This document shows, piece after piece, positions 36,490-44,811 of a stretch of 64,000 bases of DNA (position 1 is the first letter of the stretch; each line of letters starts with the position of its first letter). Below the pieces are notes generated by a model that saw nothing but the letters and a program-made list of their open reading frames with translations, searched no databases and was not told the origin of the DNA. This DNA is from Oscillospiraceae bacterium (GTDB taxonomy: Bacteria; Bacillota_A; Clostridia; Oscillospirales; Ruminococcaceae): the NCBI GenBank assembly GCA_017523995.1, contig JAFWUX010000090.1:9999-73998 (forward strand), read 5' to 3'. The position numbers and the translations under genes were made by a program.

Positions 36490-37046
36490 CCATTCTACTC
36501 ATCCGGCACGGACTGACAGCCGGAAATGCAGAAAAACGCTATATCGGGAAAACAGACGAACCGCTTTGCGAGAATGGAATCCGGCAGCTCACTGCCTGCC
36601 GATATCCGCAGTGCGATGTTGTGATTTCCAGTCCGATGCGGCGCTGCCTTGAGACTGCAAAAATCCTGTTTCCGCATCAGATTCCGCATATCTGCGACGA
36701 TTTTCGGGAGTGCGATTTCGGGCTGTTTGAAGGAAAATGTTATCAGGAGCTCAACGGTGATCCGGATTATCAGGCGTGGATTGACAGCGGCGGAACGGCA
36801 GCATTTCCGAACGGTGAAAATCCGCCGGATTTCCGGAACAGGTGCTGTAAGGCGTTTCTTTCCTGTGTGCTATCGTTTCCCGATGCCCAAAGCATCGCAA
36901 TGATTGTTCATGGCGGAACAATCATGTCCATTCTCGAACGGTTTGCAGAACCGCACCGCGATTATTATGACTGGATGACCGAAAACGGTCACGGCTGGCG
37001 CTGCCGGTATGAGCGCAATATCATTTCAATTCTGGAGAAACTATGA
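36486..37046 (+). CDS. cobC: Alpha-ribazole phosphatase (CobC, histidine phosphatase family)
   Basis: About 186 residues with the phosphohistidine motif LIRHGLTAGN at the very N-terminus, SSPMRRCLETA, FGLFEG and a second catalytic His in IVHGGTI. It removes the 5'-phosphate from alpha-ribazole phosphate or cobalamin phosphate. The best start is TTG 36486, which overlaps the stop of the preceding gene (TTGA) and follows GGGGGAG. It is the second TTG start in this operon. Confidence 0.88.
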   Translation: MTILLIRHGLTAGNAEKRYIGKTDEPLCENGIRQLTACRYPQCDVVISSPMRRCLETAKILFPHQIPHICDDFRECDFGLFEGKCYQELNGDPDYQAWIDSGGTAAFPNGENPPDFRNRCCKAFLSCVLSFPDAQSIAMIVHGGTIMSILERFAEPHRDYYDWMTENGHGWRCRYERNIISILEKL

Positions 37047-38011
37047 AACTGATTCTGCCCGCACTCCCCTTACTGTTCGGGTTTCTGCTGGATGCCTGTA
37101 TCGGTGACCCGCCGACACTGCCCCACCCTATCCGCTGGATCGGCAATCTGATTGCAAAAACGGAAACCTTCATCCGGAAACATTTGAAAAATCTGAGACT
37201 CGGCGGATTCCTGCTCGCTGTAACCGTACTGCTGATATCCGGCGCAGTTCCTGCTGTTCTGCTCGCTGTTTGCTATAAAATCCATACGGTTCTCGGTGTC
37301 GTAGCGGAGAGCATTATGATCTGTTATCTGCTGGCGGCGCGCAGTCTTCGTGATGAGAGCATGAAGGTATGCATATCCGCTGAGAACGGTGATACAGAAG
37401 CAGCGCGGAAAGCCGTTTCGATGATTGTCGGACGGGATACAGTACGGCTGGATGAAGCCGGTATCCTTCGCGCTGCAGTTGAAACCGTCGCAGAAAACGC
37501 ATCCGACGGCGTGACCGCACCGATGTTTTACATCGCATTCGGCTGGGCAGTCGGCGGCTTTCTGTATAAAGCAGCAAACACAATGGATTCAATGATCGGC
37601 TATCGCAATGAAAAGTATATCGAGCTCGGCAGATTCGCGGCAAGGCTTGATGATTTGCTGAATTTCATCCCCTCGCGCGTGACTGCGCTTTTGATGATCG
37701 CTGTTTCGCCGCTTCTGAAATTCGATGCGGCAAACGCTTACCGCATATGGAAACGCGACCGCAGAAAACATGCGAGTCCGAATTCGGCGCAAACAGAATC
37801 CGCATGCGCAGGCGCTCTGCATCTGCGGCTTGCCGGTGATGCGTGGTACTTCGGCAAACTGCACCGCAAGCCGTTTATCGGTGATAATGACCGGCAAATC
37901 GAGCCCGAGGACATCCGCCGAGCTAATCGTCTCATGTACTGCGCGTCCGTCTGCATGCTGATTCTGTGCTGCATGCTGCGCTGTATTCTGTTCGGAGGTG
38001 TGCTGTCATGA
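37043..38011 (+). CDS. cbiB: Adenosylcobinamide-phosphate synthase CbiB
   Basis: A 322-residue integral membrane protein with the CbiB start LLDACIGDPPTLPHPIRWIG, a conserved GRDT segment, AENASDGVTAPMFY and K-A-A-N-T-M-D-S-M-I-G-Y. It attaches aminopropanol phosphate to cobyric acid. It overlaps cobC and cobD by 4 bp each. Confidence 0.94.
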   Translation: MKLILPALPLLFGFLLDACIGDPPTLPHPIRWIGNLIAKTETFIRKHLKNLRLGGFLLAVTVLLISGAVPAVLLAVCYKIHTVLGVVAESIMICYLLAARSLRDESMKVCISAENGDTEAARKAVSMIVGRDTVRLDEAGILRAAVETVAENASDGVTAPMFYIAFGWAVGGFLYKAANTMDSMIGYRNEKYIELGRFAARLDDLLNFIPSRVTALLMIAVSPLLKFDAANAYRIWKRDRRKHASPNSAQTESACAGALHLRLAGDAWYFGKLHRKPFIGDNDRQIEPEDIRRANRLMYCASVCMLILCCMLRCILFGGVLS

Positions 38012-39042
38012 ACGTAATCCACGGCGGCAATCTGACCGCGTATCCGGATTATCTTGATTTTTCTGCAAACATCAGTCCGCTCGGCATGCCGGAATCTGTC
38101 CGTCAGGCTGTGCTGGATTCTGCCGATGACTGGTCACATTATCCTGATCCTGACTGTACAAAGCTCGTCTGTGCGATCTCTGAACATGAGCAATTTCCGG
38201 AAGATCAGATTGTCTGCGGAAACGGCGCCGCTGATCTCATCTACCGCATGGCATCTGCATTTCGACCGCAAAGTGCTGTTGTATGCGCGCCAACGTTTTC
38301 CGAGTACGAGACAGCGCTGAAATCTGTCAGCTGCAAGGTTGCGCATTATCTGCTGCGCGAAACTTCCGGATTCCTGCTACAGCCCGATATACTGGAAATG
38401 CTCACGCAGGAGACGGACATCCTGTTTTTATGCACCCCCAATAATCCGACCGGTATCCGAATCGCTCCCGATTTACTGCACAAAATCGCTGAAAAATGCC
38501 GCACCGAACATATCCTGCTGATTTGTGATGAGTGCTTTCTGGACTTCACCGACGCTGCCGAAGTTTACTCGCTGTGCACCTGCATGATTCCGAACAGCAT
38601 CATTCTGAAGGCTTTTACAAAAATCTATGCGATTCCCGGACTGCGGCTCGGATATGCGTGCTGCGGTACTCCGGAAATTGCAAACCGCCTGCGGCAGTCC
38701 GGACAATACTGGAGCGTTTCTGTTCCTGCGCAGGCTGCGGGAATCGCAGCGCTGCGGGAATCAGCATATGTCTGCAGAACTGTCCGCTATATAGCAGATG
38801 CACGCAAAGCTTTATCCGATCAGCTGCGGAAATGCGGGCTTCGGGTATATCCCTCTGATGCGAATTTTCTGCTGCTCAAAACGGACAAGCGATTTGCCGA
38901 AAACATGAAACAGCATCGGATTCTGGTGCGCAGCTGTGCGAATTTTATCGGTCTTTCGGATTCTCATTTTCGCATCGCGGTACGAACGGAGCGGGAAAAC
39001 GCAGCGCTGATTCGGGCTGTCAGGGAGGTGTACGGCACATGA
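38008..39042 (+). CDS. cobD: Threonine-phosphate decarboxylase CobD
   Basis: About 344 residues, an aminotransferase fold type I PLP enzyme. It begins with H-G-G-N and D-F-S-A-N-I-S-P-L-G, has F-L-C-T-P-N-N-P-T-G, ICDECFLDF and the PLP lysine region ILKAFTKIYAIPGLRLGY. It makes (R)-1-amino-2-propanol phosphate from L-threonine phosphate for CbiB. ATG 38008 follows GGAGGTG. Confidence 0.93.
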   Translation: MNVIHGGNLTAYPDYLDFSANISPLGMPESVRQAVLDSADDWSHYPDPDCTKLVCAISEHEQFPEDQIVCGNGAADLIYRMASAFRPQSAVVCAPTFSEYETALKSVSCKVAHYLLRETSGFLLQPDILEMLTQETDILFLCTPNNPTGIRIAPDLLHKIAEKCRTEHILLICDECFLDFTDAAEVYSLCTCMIPNSIILKAFTKIYAIPGLRLGYACCGTPEIANRLRQSGQYWSVSVPAQAAGIAALRESAYVCRTVRYIADARKALSDQLRKCGLRVYPSDANFLLLKTDKRFAENMKQHRILVRSCANFIGLSDSHFRIAVRTERENAALIRAVREVYGT

Positions 39043-40505
39043 AAGCAATCATGATACAAGGCACAATGTCAAATGTCGGCAAAAGCCTGCTGACCGCAGC
39101 GCTCTGCCGCATCTTCCGGCAGGACGACTTCTCGGTTGCACCGTTCAAATCGCAGAATATGGCATTGAACTCCTATATTACCCCCGACGGTCTCGAGATC
39201 GGCAGGGCGCAGGCGTTACAGGCGGAAGCTGCAGGCATTCAGCCCTCCGCACTGATGAATCCGATTCTGCTCAAGCCGACAACGGATGTCGGCTCGCAGG
39301 TGATTGTCAATGGCAAAGTCCGCGGCAATATGCGCGCTGCGGAATACTTCCGGCATAAAACAGAACTGATTCCGGATATTCAGCATGCGTTCCGGACACT
39401 TGCCGAGCAGTATGATGTGATCGTAATCGAAGGAGCGGGCAGTCCGGTGGAATTGAATCTCAAAGCCGATGATATTGTCAATATGGGACTTGCAAAGATG
39501 CTGCAGGTGCCCGTGCTCCTGACCGGCGATATCGACCGCGGCGGAATCTTTGCACAGCTCCTCGGAACGCTCGACTTGCTGAAGCCTGATGAGCGTGCGC
39601 TGGTCCGCGGATTGATTGTCAATCAGTTTCGCGGGGATGTCTCGCTGTTTCAGAGCGGCATCTCGATTCTTGAACACAAAAGCGGTCTGCCGGTTCTCGG
39701 TGTTGTGCCGTATATTCATCATAATCTTGAGGACGAGGACAGCCTCTCCGCAAGGCTGCGTCAGACCAGAATGAACGGTGTCATCGACATTGCAGTGATT
39801 CATCTGCCGAAAATCTCGAATTTCACAGATTTTGATGTATTTGCACAGTATGAGAACGTATCTGTCCGGTATGTTTCCAAACCGGATCAGCTTGGAAATC
39901 CGGATCTGATTCTGCTGCCCGGTACCAAAAGCACGATCGCTGATATGGAATGGCTGCGTCAAACCGGAATGGACAAGGCGGTGGCTGCGCTTGCAAAACG
40001 CGGTTTCCCGATCTTCGGAATCTGCGGCGGCTATCAGATGCTCGGACGTGAAATCGCCGATCCGGACGCAGCAGAATCCGGCGGTACGGTACAAGGACTC
40101 GGACTGCTCCCCTGCACCACAATCTTCCGCAGCAGCAAGCGGCAAACAAGGGTTAGCGGAACAGTTCATGCCGCATCGGGTTTCTTTGCCTGTCTGAATC
40201 ATGCTGCCTATTCCGGCTACGAGGTGCATATGGGCGAAACAATGTGCAACGGCGAACCTTTGACCGATCAGGGCGGATGTGCTGCGGGCAATGTCGCAGG
40301 ATGCTATGTCCACGGCTTTTTCGACAGCGCTGAAGTCTCCGGGAAACTGATACAGGCGCTCTATGACGCCAAAGGTCTGCGATATACTGTCGCCGGAATG
40401 GACCGGAACGCGGAGCGGTCAATGCAGCTTGATCGACTTGCCGACACTGTCCGCAAAGCGCTTGACATTGCAAAAATCTATCAGATCATGGAGGAAGGCA
40501 TATGA
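39039..40505 (+). CDS. cbiP: Adenosylcobyric acid synthase (glutamine-hydrolysing)
   Basis: A 488-residue CbiP/CobQ. It starts MIQGTMSNVGKSLLTAALCR, then F-K-S-Q-N-M-A-L-N-S, VIEGAGSPVELNL, GDIDRGGIFA, LLPGTKSTIADM, and the amidotransferase nucleophile loop FGICGGYQMLG with a distal Y-E-V-H-M-G. It amidates the b, d, e and g carboxylates. It overlaps neighbours by 4 bp on each side. Confidence 0.95.
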   Translation: MKAIMIQGTMSNVGKSLLTAALCRIFRQDDFSVAPFKSQNMALNSYITPDGLEIGRAQALQAEAAGIQPSALMNPILLKPTTDVGSQVIVNGKVRGNMRAAEYFRHKTELIPDIQHAFRTLAEQYDVIVIEGAGSPVELNLKADDIVNMGLAKMLQVPVLLTGDIDRGGIFAQLLGTLDLLKPDERALVRGLIVNQFRGDVSLFQSGISILEHKSGLPVLGVVPYIHHNLEDEDSLSARLRQTRMNGVIDIAVIHLPKISNFTDFDVFAQYENVSVRYVSKPDQLGNPDLILLPGTKSTIADMEWLRQTGMDKAVAALAKRGFPIFGICGGYQMLGREIADPDAAESGGTVQGLGLLPCTTIFRSSKRQTRVSGTVHAASGFFACLNHAAYSGYEVHMGETMCNGEPLTDQGGCAAGNVAGCYVHGFFDSAEVSGKLIQALYDAKGLRYTVAGMDRNAERSMQLDRLADTVRKALDIAKIYQIMEEGI

Positions 40506-41134
40506 ATCTGGAATATGTGCTGCCGCATGAAATCGAAAAGCGCAGTTTTGAGATCATTGCCGCAGAGCTTGGCGATCGCTCCATTCCGGAGGAGATTCGT
40601 CCGGTTGTGATGCGTGTTATCCACACAACTGCAGATTTTGACTATCTCGATTCACTGTACTTTTCACCTGAAATCATAGACACTGCCATGCGGGCAATCC
40701 GGAATCATGCTATATTTGTTACCGATACAAACATGGCGAAATCCGGTATCAATCAAGCGGCGCTCAACCGGCACGGATGCACATGCGAATGTTATATGGC
40801 AGATCCGGATATTGCAGAATCTGCAAAAGCAAACGGTTCAACGCGCGCAGCTGCATCTGTCGATAAGGCTGCCGCCCTTGGAAAACCCGTGATCTATGCT
40901 GTCGGAAATGCACCCACGGCACTGATCCGTCTGACCGAACTGATCGAACAGAAACAATTTCTGCCGGAGCTTGTTATCGGTGTTCCGGTTGGATTTGTCA
41001 ATGTGGTGCAGTCGAAAGAAATGCTGATTGCCAGCGGAATCCCGTGCATTGCAGCGCGCGGCAGAAAGGGCGGCAGCAATGTCGCAGCTGCAATCTGCAA
41101 TGCGCTGCTTTACATGGCAGACAGCAAAATTTGA
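40502..41134 (+). CDS. cbiC: Cobalt-precorrin-8 methylmutase CbiC
   Basis: A 210-residue CbiC with I-E-x-R-S-F-E-I-I near the N-terminus, MRVIHTTADFDY carrying the catalytic His, VTDTNMAKSGIN, NAPTALIRL and GVPVGFVNV. It moves the C11 methyl to C12 to give cobyrinic acid. It is the last gene of the biosynthetic operon. No clear terminator follows; the riboswitch-controlled unit begins about 50 bp downstream. Confidence 0.95.
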   Translation: MNLEYVLPHEIEKRSFEIIAAELGDRSIPEEIRPVVMRVIHTTADFDYLDSLYFSPEIIDTAMRAIRNHAIFVTDTNMAKSGINQAALNRHGCTCECYMADPDIAESAKANGSTRAAASVDKAAALGKPVIYAVGNAPTALIRLTELIEQKQFLPELVIGVPVGFVNVVQSKEMLIASGIPCIAARGRKGGSNVAAAICNALLYMADSKI

Positions 41135-41183
41135 GCGGTTTGCAGAGAGAAACTGTCTAATTTGTAAAATTCCTGTAAAAAGC

Positions 41184-41212
41184 TTGCATTTTTGCATAAA
41201 CTGTGATATACT
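41184..41212 (+). promoter_or_regulatory. Promoter of the cobalamin-riboswitch operon
   Basis: TTGCAT (41184-41189), 17-bp spacer, TATACT (41207-41212), about 30 bp before the aptamer. Confidence 0.65.
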
Positions 41213-41242
41213 CTAAGCTGTTCATGAACAAAATTGAATCAT

Positions 41243-41430
41243 AGCATACGGTGCCTTCGATTGCGCGTTCGCAAGGCCGGAGGGTAAAAGGGAAGCAGGT
41301 GAAAATCCTGCACGATCTCGTCACTGTGATTGCGGAGTTCTGTATATGCGCAAGGCTTTTGCTGCGTGCGGTCACTGAGTAATCGGGAAGACTTATACAG
41401 AATGCTGATGCATCAGCCAGGAAACCTGCC
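41243..41430 (+). promoter_or_regulatory. Cobalamin (B12) riboswitch aptamer
   Basis: The conserved landmarks occur in order: a GGTGCC 5' helix (from 41250), AAAAGGGAAGCAGGTGAAA with ATCCTGC, GTCACTGTGA, a second TCACTGAG followed by GGGAAG, and the B12 box region ATCAGCCAGGAAACCTGCC ending at 41430. It lies between cbiC and cbiK. It would shut off the downstream cbiK/importer operon when adenosylcobalamin is abundant. Confidence 0.93.
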
Positions 41431-41465
41431 GTACTGTTGGTACAGAATCGAAAGATTCAGGTCAC

Positions 41466-41553
41466 GAGGTATTGATCGTACTGGTCTCAGAGAACCCCGC
41501 AAGGGATTCGTCTGTCTGCAATACCTCTTTCCGATCCGGAGAGAGGATTTTTT
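41466..41553 (+). terminator. Riboswitch expression platform: antiterminator and terminator
   Basis: The terminator stem is CCTCTTTCCG (41524-41533) with CGGAGAGAGG (41537-41546), followed by six T. GAGGTATTG (41466-41474) is complementary to CAATACCTC (41519-41527), which includes the first four bases of the terminator stem. The two pairings exclude each other, so the riboswitch most likely works by transcription termination. Confidence 0.8.
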
Positions 41554-41592
41554 ATTGCCTGCGATTCATACCCCTTTTATCGAAAGGAATGT

Positions 41593-42660
41593 ATGAAAAT
41601 GAAGAAGAAACTTGCATATCTGATCTGCCTTGCAGTCGCTGCAGCAGCAATGACTTCCTGCGGAGATAACAGCAGTGCACCGGAAAGCAGCGCGGAGGAA
41701 ACATCTGCAGCAGAGACTACGGAAGTGAGTGAGGAAACCGTGGCAGAAGAAGAAACCACAACAACCGAAGCCGAAGAAGTATCCGCGGAAAAAAACGAGG
41801 CGGAAGAAGACGAGGAAAACTATGACACCGGCGATGCTTCGCTCGATAATGTCCGCAATCAGGATGAGATCGGCGAAAATGAACTGCTGGTTCTCAGCTT
41901 CGGCACAAGCTTCAATGACAGCCGCCGCCTGACAATTGGTGCAATCGAGGATTCGCTCGACAAAGCATTTCCGGATTTTGCAGTCCGCAGAGGTTTTACC
42001 GCAAATATCATCATTGATCATGTCAACCGCCGCGACGGCATCCTGATCGACGATGTCGATGCTGCTCTCAAGCGCGCTGTTGATAACGGCGTTAAGACAC
42101 TGGTTGTGCAGCCGACGCACCTGATGCATGGTTTTGAGTATAATGATCTTGTGGAGCAGGTCGGGGAATATGCCGATGCTTTTGACAAAGTCGTTTTCGG
42201 TGAGCCGCTGCTCAACACTGATGACGATTTCAAGCGTGTTGAGACTGCAATCGTGGACTGGACAAAGGAATACGATGACGGAAAGACCGCGATCTGCTTT
42301 ATGGGACACGGTACCGAGGCAGATTCCAACGGTGTCTATCAGAAGATGCAGGATCTGCTGACCGCTGACGGCTATGAAAACTACTTTGTCGGCACAGTTG
42401 AAGCAACGCCGTCCCTCGATGATGTGCTTGCCGCTGTTCAGAAGGGCGACTATGAGCGCGTCATTCTTGAGCCGCTGATGGTTGTTGCCGGTGACCATGC
42501 AAACAATGATATGGCAGGCGATGAAGAGGATTCGTGGAAATCCGTTTTTGAGGCAGCCGGTTATGATGTAACCTGTCTGCTGCGCGGACTTGGCGAAAAT
42601 GAAGCAATCCGCCAGATTTATGTTGACCACGCACAGGCTGCAATTGATTCAACCAAATAA
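41593..42660 (+). CDS. cbiK: Exported lipoprotein CbiK-type cobaltochelatase
   Basis: A 355-residue protein. Residues 1-21 are a lipoprotein signal with lipobox MTSC. Residues about 25-80 are a Glu/Ser/Thr-rich tether. From about 95 there is a class II chelatase domain: VLSFGTSFNDSR, HLMHGFEY, ICFMGHGTEAD and PLMVVAGDHANNDMAG, which hold the metal- and tetrapyrrole-binding His and Glu residues of CbiK. Cytoplasmic CbiK inserts Co2+ into sirohydrochlorin; a lipid-anchored version faces outward. It may bind or deliver cobalt or a metallated tetrapyrrole to the importer encoded next. It lies directly behind the B12 riboswitch. Confidence 0.85.
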   Translation: MKMKKKLAYLICLAVAAAAMTSCGDNSSAPESSAEETSAAETTEVSEETVAEEETTTTEAEEVSAEKNEAEEDEENYDTGDASLDNVRNQDEIGENELLVLSFGTSFNDSRRLTIGAIEDSLDKAFPDFAVRRGFTANIIIDHVNRRDGILIDDVDAALKRAVDNGVKTLVVQPTHLMHGFEYNDLVEQVGEYADAFDKVVFGEPLLNTDDDFKRVETAIVDWTKEYDDGKTAICFMGHGTEADSNGVYQKMQDLLTADGYENYFVGTVEATPSLDDVLAAVQKGDYERVILEPLMVVAGDHANNDMAGDEEDSWKSVFEAAGYDVTCLLRGLGENEAIRQIYVDHAQAAIDSTK

Positions 42661-42666
42661 GAAACA

Positions 42667-42691
42667 CGGGCAGTTTCGGCTGCCCGATTTT
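42667..42691 (+). terminator. Intercistronic hairpin between cbiK and the NEAT-like lipoprotein gene
   Basis: CGGGCAG (42667-42673) pairs with CTGCCCG (42680-42686), followed by ATTTT. The T tract is short, so it may be a partial terminator or an mRNA-stability element that makes cbiK transcript more abundant than the rest. Confidence 0.5.
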
Positions 42692-42714
42692 CACATATGA
42701 GAGGAACAATCGTG

Positions 42715-43662
42715 ATGAATAAAATGATAACATGCGGACTGCTTGCTGCAATGCTCTGCCTGACGGCTTGCGGCAGTACCGCTGATACACAAACCGCAGA
42801 ATCCGCTGCGGATACATCATTTGTTACCGAGGACACACAAGCTGAATCCTCAGCAGAATCTACCGAAACCGAGGCTGTCCAAACCGAAGCGCTTGCTGTC
42901 GCATCCGGCGATGATGTGATTGCTGCGGATGCCGTCGGGTACGAGGGCATGGAGCCTGTTTATGCTGATGCACTGCGGGACGGCAGATATCCGGTCAATG
43001 TGGATTCGAGTTCGTCCATGTTCAAGATAGCGGGCTGTGAACTGATTGTCGCTGACGGCACAATGACTGCCGAGCTGACGATCAACAGCAAGAGCTATGA
43101 ACATCTCTATGCCGGTACAGCTGACCAGGCAGCAAAGGCAGATGCCGCGGATTTCATTGAACCGCAGGAAACCGGTGACGGATGTGTATTCACGGTTCCG
43201 GTTGAAGCGCTCGATCAGGAGATCGACTGTGCGGCTTTCAGTGCGAAAAAGCAGCTCTGGTATGACCGCAAGCTGGTATTCCGCGCGGACTCGCTCGCTG
43301 ACGATGCGTTCAAGGAATCCCGCAGCACTTCGGCAGAAGCACTGTCTCTTGCAGACGGCGAATACACGATTGCAGTCAAGCTCGAGGGCGGTTCCGGAAA
43401 AGCATCCGTGCAGTCCCCTGCCAAACTGACGGTCAGCGGCGGCAAGGCTACTGCGGAGATCATCTGGGGCAGCAATCACTATGATTATATGATTGTGGCG
43501 GACGAGAAATATCTGCCGGTCAGCACCGAGGAATTCTCTGTGTTTGAGATTCCGGTAACCGGCTTTGACTACCCGATGCCGGTTTCCGCGGATACCACTG
43601 CCATGAGCACCCCGCACGAAATCGCTTACACACTTTATTTTGATTCATCCACCATCCAATGA
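42715..43662 (+). CDS. Lipoprotein with two NEAT-like repeats
   Basis: About 315 residues. It has a lipoprotein signal with lipobox LTAC, an acidic Ser/Thr/Glu tether to about residue 75, and two similar domains of about 110 residues. Each begins with D-G-x-Y and contains a stretch like L-x-V-x-x-G-x-x-T-A-E. The second contains SNHYDYMIVADEKYLPV, resembling the Y-x(n)-Y haem-binding strand of NEAT domains. I infer a tetrapyrrole or corrinoid receptor feeding the ABC importer. ATG 42715 is preferred (AGAGGA upstream); the gene overlaps the next by 4 bp. Confidence 0.65.
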   Translation: MNKMITCGLLAAMLCLTACGSTADTQTAESAADTSFVTEDTQAESSAESTETEAVQTEALAVASGDDVIAADAVGYEGMEPVYADALRDGRYPVNVDSSSSMFKIAGCELIVADGTMTAELTINSKSYEHLYAGTADQAAKADAADFIEPQETGDGCVFTVPVEALDQEIDCAAFSAKKQLWYDRKLVFRADSLADDAFKESRSTSAEALSLADGEYTIAVKLEGGSGKASVQSPAKLTVSGGKATAEIIWGSNHYDYMIVADEKYLPVSTEEFSVFEIPVTGFDYPMPVSADTTAMSTPHEIAYTLYFDSSTIQ

Positions 43663-44795
43663 AGCGGGTTATCACACTGTTTTTAACGGTCTGCATCTGT
43701 GTCATCTGCTGCGGATGCAGTGCGGATGCTTCGAGGAAAGATGCCGCAGGATTGCAGATCACAGGTCAGATGCCGCTCGACTATGCAACACAGTTTTCGG
43801 TCGATTACTGCGAGGGCGGCTATGCTTACATTCATATCGGGAACGATGATTTTCTGCTTGTGCCGGAAGTTCAGCCGGTGCCGGAAAACAACACTGTGAC
43901 GGTGATTCAGCAGCCGGTTTCGCATATCTATGCAGCATCCTCTGCAGTGATGGATCTGTTTGATGCGATCGGCGGACTCGATGCTGTCGAGCTGACTTCT
44001 ACAGATGAAAACAGCTGGACACTTCCCCGCATTCAGGATGCGCTGCATAGCGGATCACTCACGTTCATCGGAAAATTCAGCACGCCGGATTACGAAGCGC
44101 TCATCGAAACAGACTGCGAACTCGCAATTGAGAACACCATGATCTATCATGCGCCGGCGGTCAAAGAGCAGATCGAATCGCTCGGAATTCCGGTGATTGT
44201 GGAACGCTCCAGTTACGAATCACACCCGCTCGGGCGTATGGAATGGATCAAGCTTTACGGGCTGCTGCTCGGAAAAACGGATTACGCTGAGCAGTATTTC
44301 ACTGAGAAAACCGCGGATTTTCGAGAGATGGCGCTTTCTTCTGTTCCGGATGCTGATCGTTTATCGGTCGCATTTTTCAGTATCACGGCAAACGGTGCTG
44401 TCAACATTCGCAAACCCGGCGACTACATCCCGCAGATGATTCACATGGCAGGCGGACGGTACATCTTCACAGCAGATGATCTCAATATAGACGAAAACGC
44501 CCTGTCTACGATGAATATCCAGATGGAAACCTTCTATGAAACTGCAAAGGATGCTGATATCCTGATCTATAACAGCACAATCGAGGGACAGCTGAATGAA
44601 ATTGACGAGCTGATTGCGAAAAATAACCTGTTCCGTGATTTTCGCGCTGTGCAGAACGAAAATGTCTGGTGTACAGAGCAAAATACGTTTCAGCAGACAA
44701 CCGGAGCCGCCGATATGATTTCCGACCTGAACAGAATTCTCACCGGAAATGCTGACGGAACCGATCAGCTTGTATTTCTGCATCGCCTCAAATAA
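43659..44795 (+). CDS. ABC importer substrate-binding lipoprotein (BtuF/FepB type)
   Basis: A 378-residue protein with a lipoprotein signal ending ICCGC, then a periplasmic-binding-protein III fold: Q-P-V-S-H-I-Y-A-A-S-S-A, LFDAIGGLDAV, FIGKFSTPDYEALIE, and a long helix leading to a C-terminal lobe. Proteins of this class bind ferric siderophores, haem or cobalamin. The B12 riboswitch upstream and the linked chelatase favour a corrinoid or cobalt chelate. Translationally coupled to the preceding gene (ATGA). Confidence 0.88.
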   Translation: MKRVITLFLTVCICVICCGCSADASRKDAAGLQITGQMPLDYATQFSVDYCEGGYAYIHIGNDDFLLVPEVQPVPENNTVTVIQQPVSHIYAASSAVMDLFDAIGGLDAVELTSTDENSWTLPRIQDALHSGSLTFIGKFSTPDYEALIETDCELAIENTMIYHAPAVKEQIESLGIPVIVERSSYESHPLGRMEWIKLYGLLLGKTDYAEQYFTEKTADFREMALSSVPDADRLSVAFFSITANGAVNIRKPGDYIPQMIHMAGGRYIFTADDLNIDENALSTMNIQMETFYETAKDADILIYNSTIEGQLNEIDELIAKNNLFRDFRAVQNENVWCTEQNTFQQTTGAADMISDLNRILTGNADGTDQLVFLHRLK

Positions 44796-44811
44796 ACGGA
44801 AAGGAGTGCCT

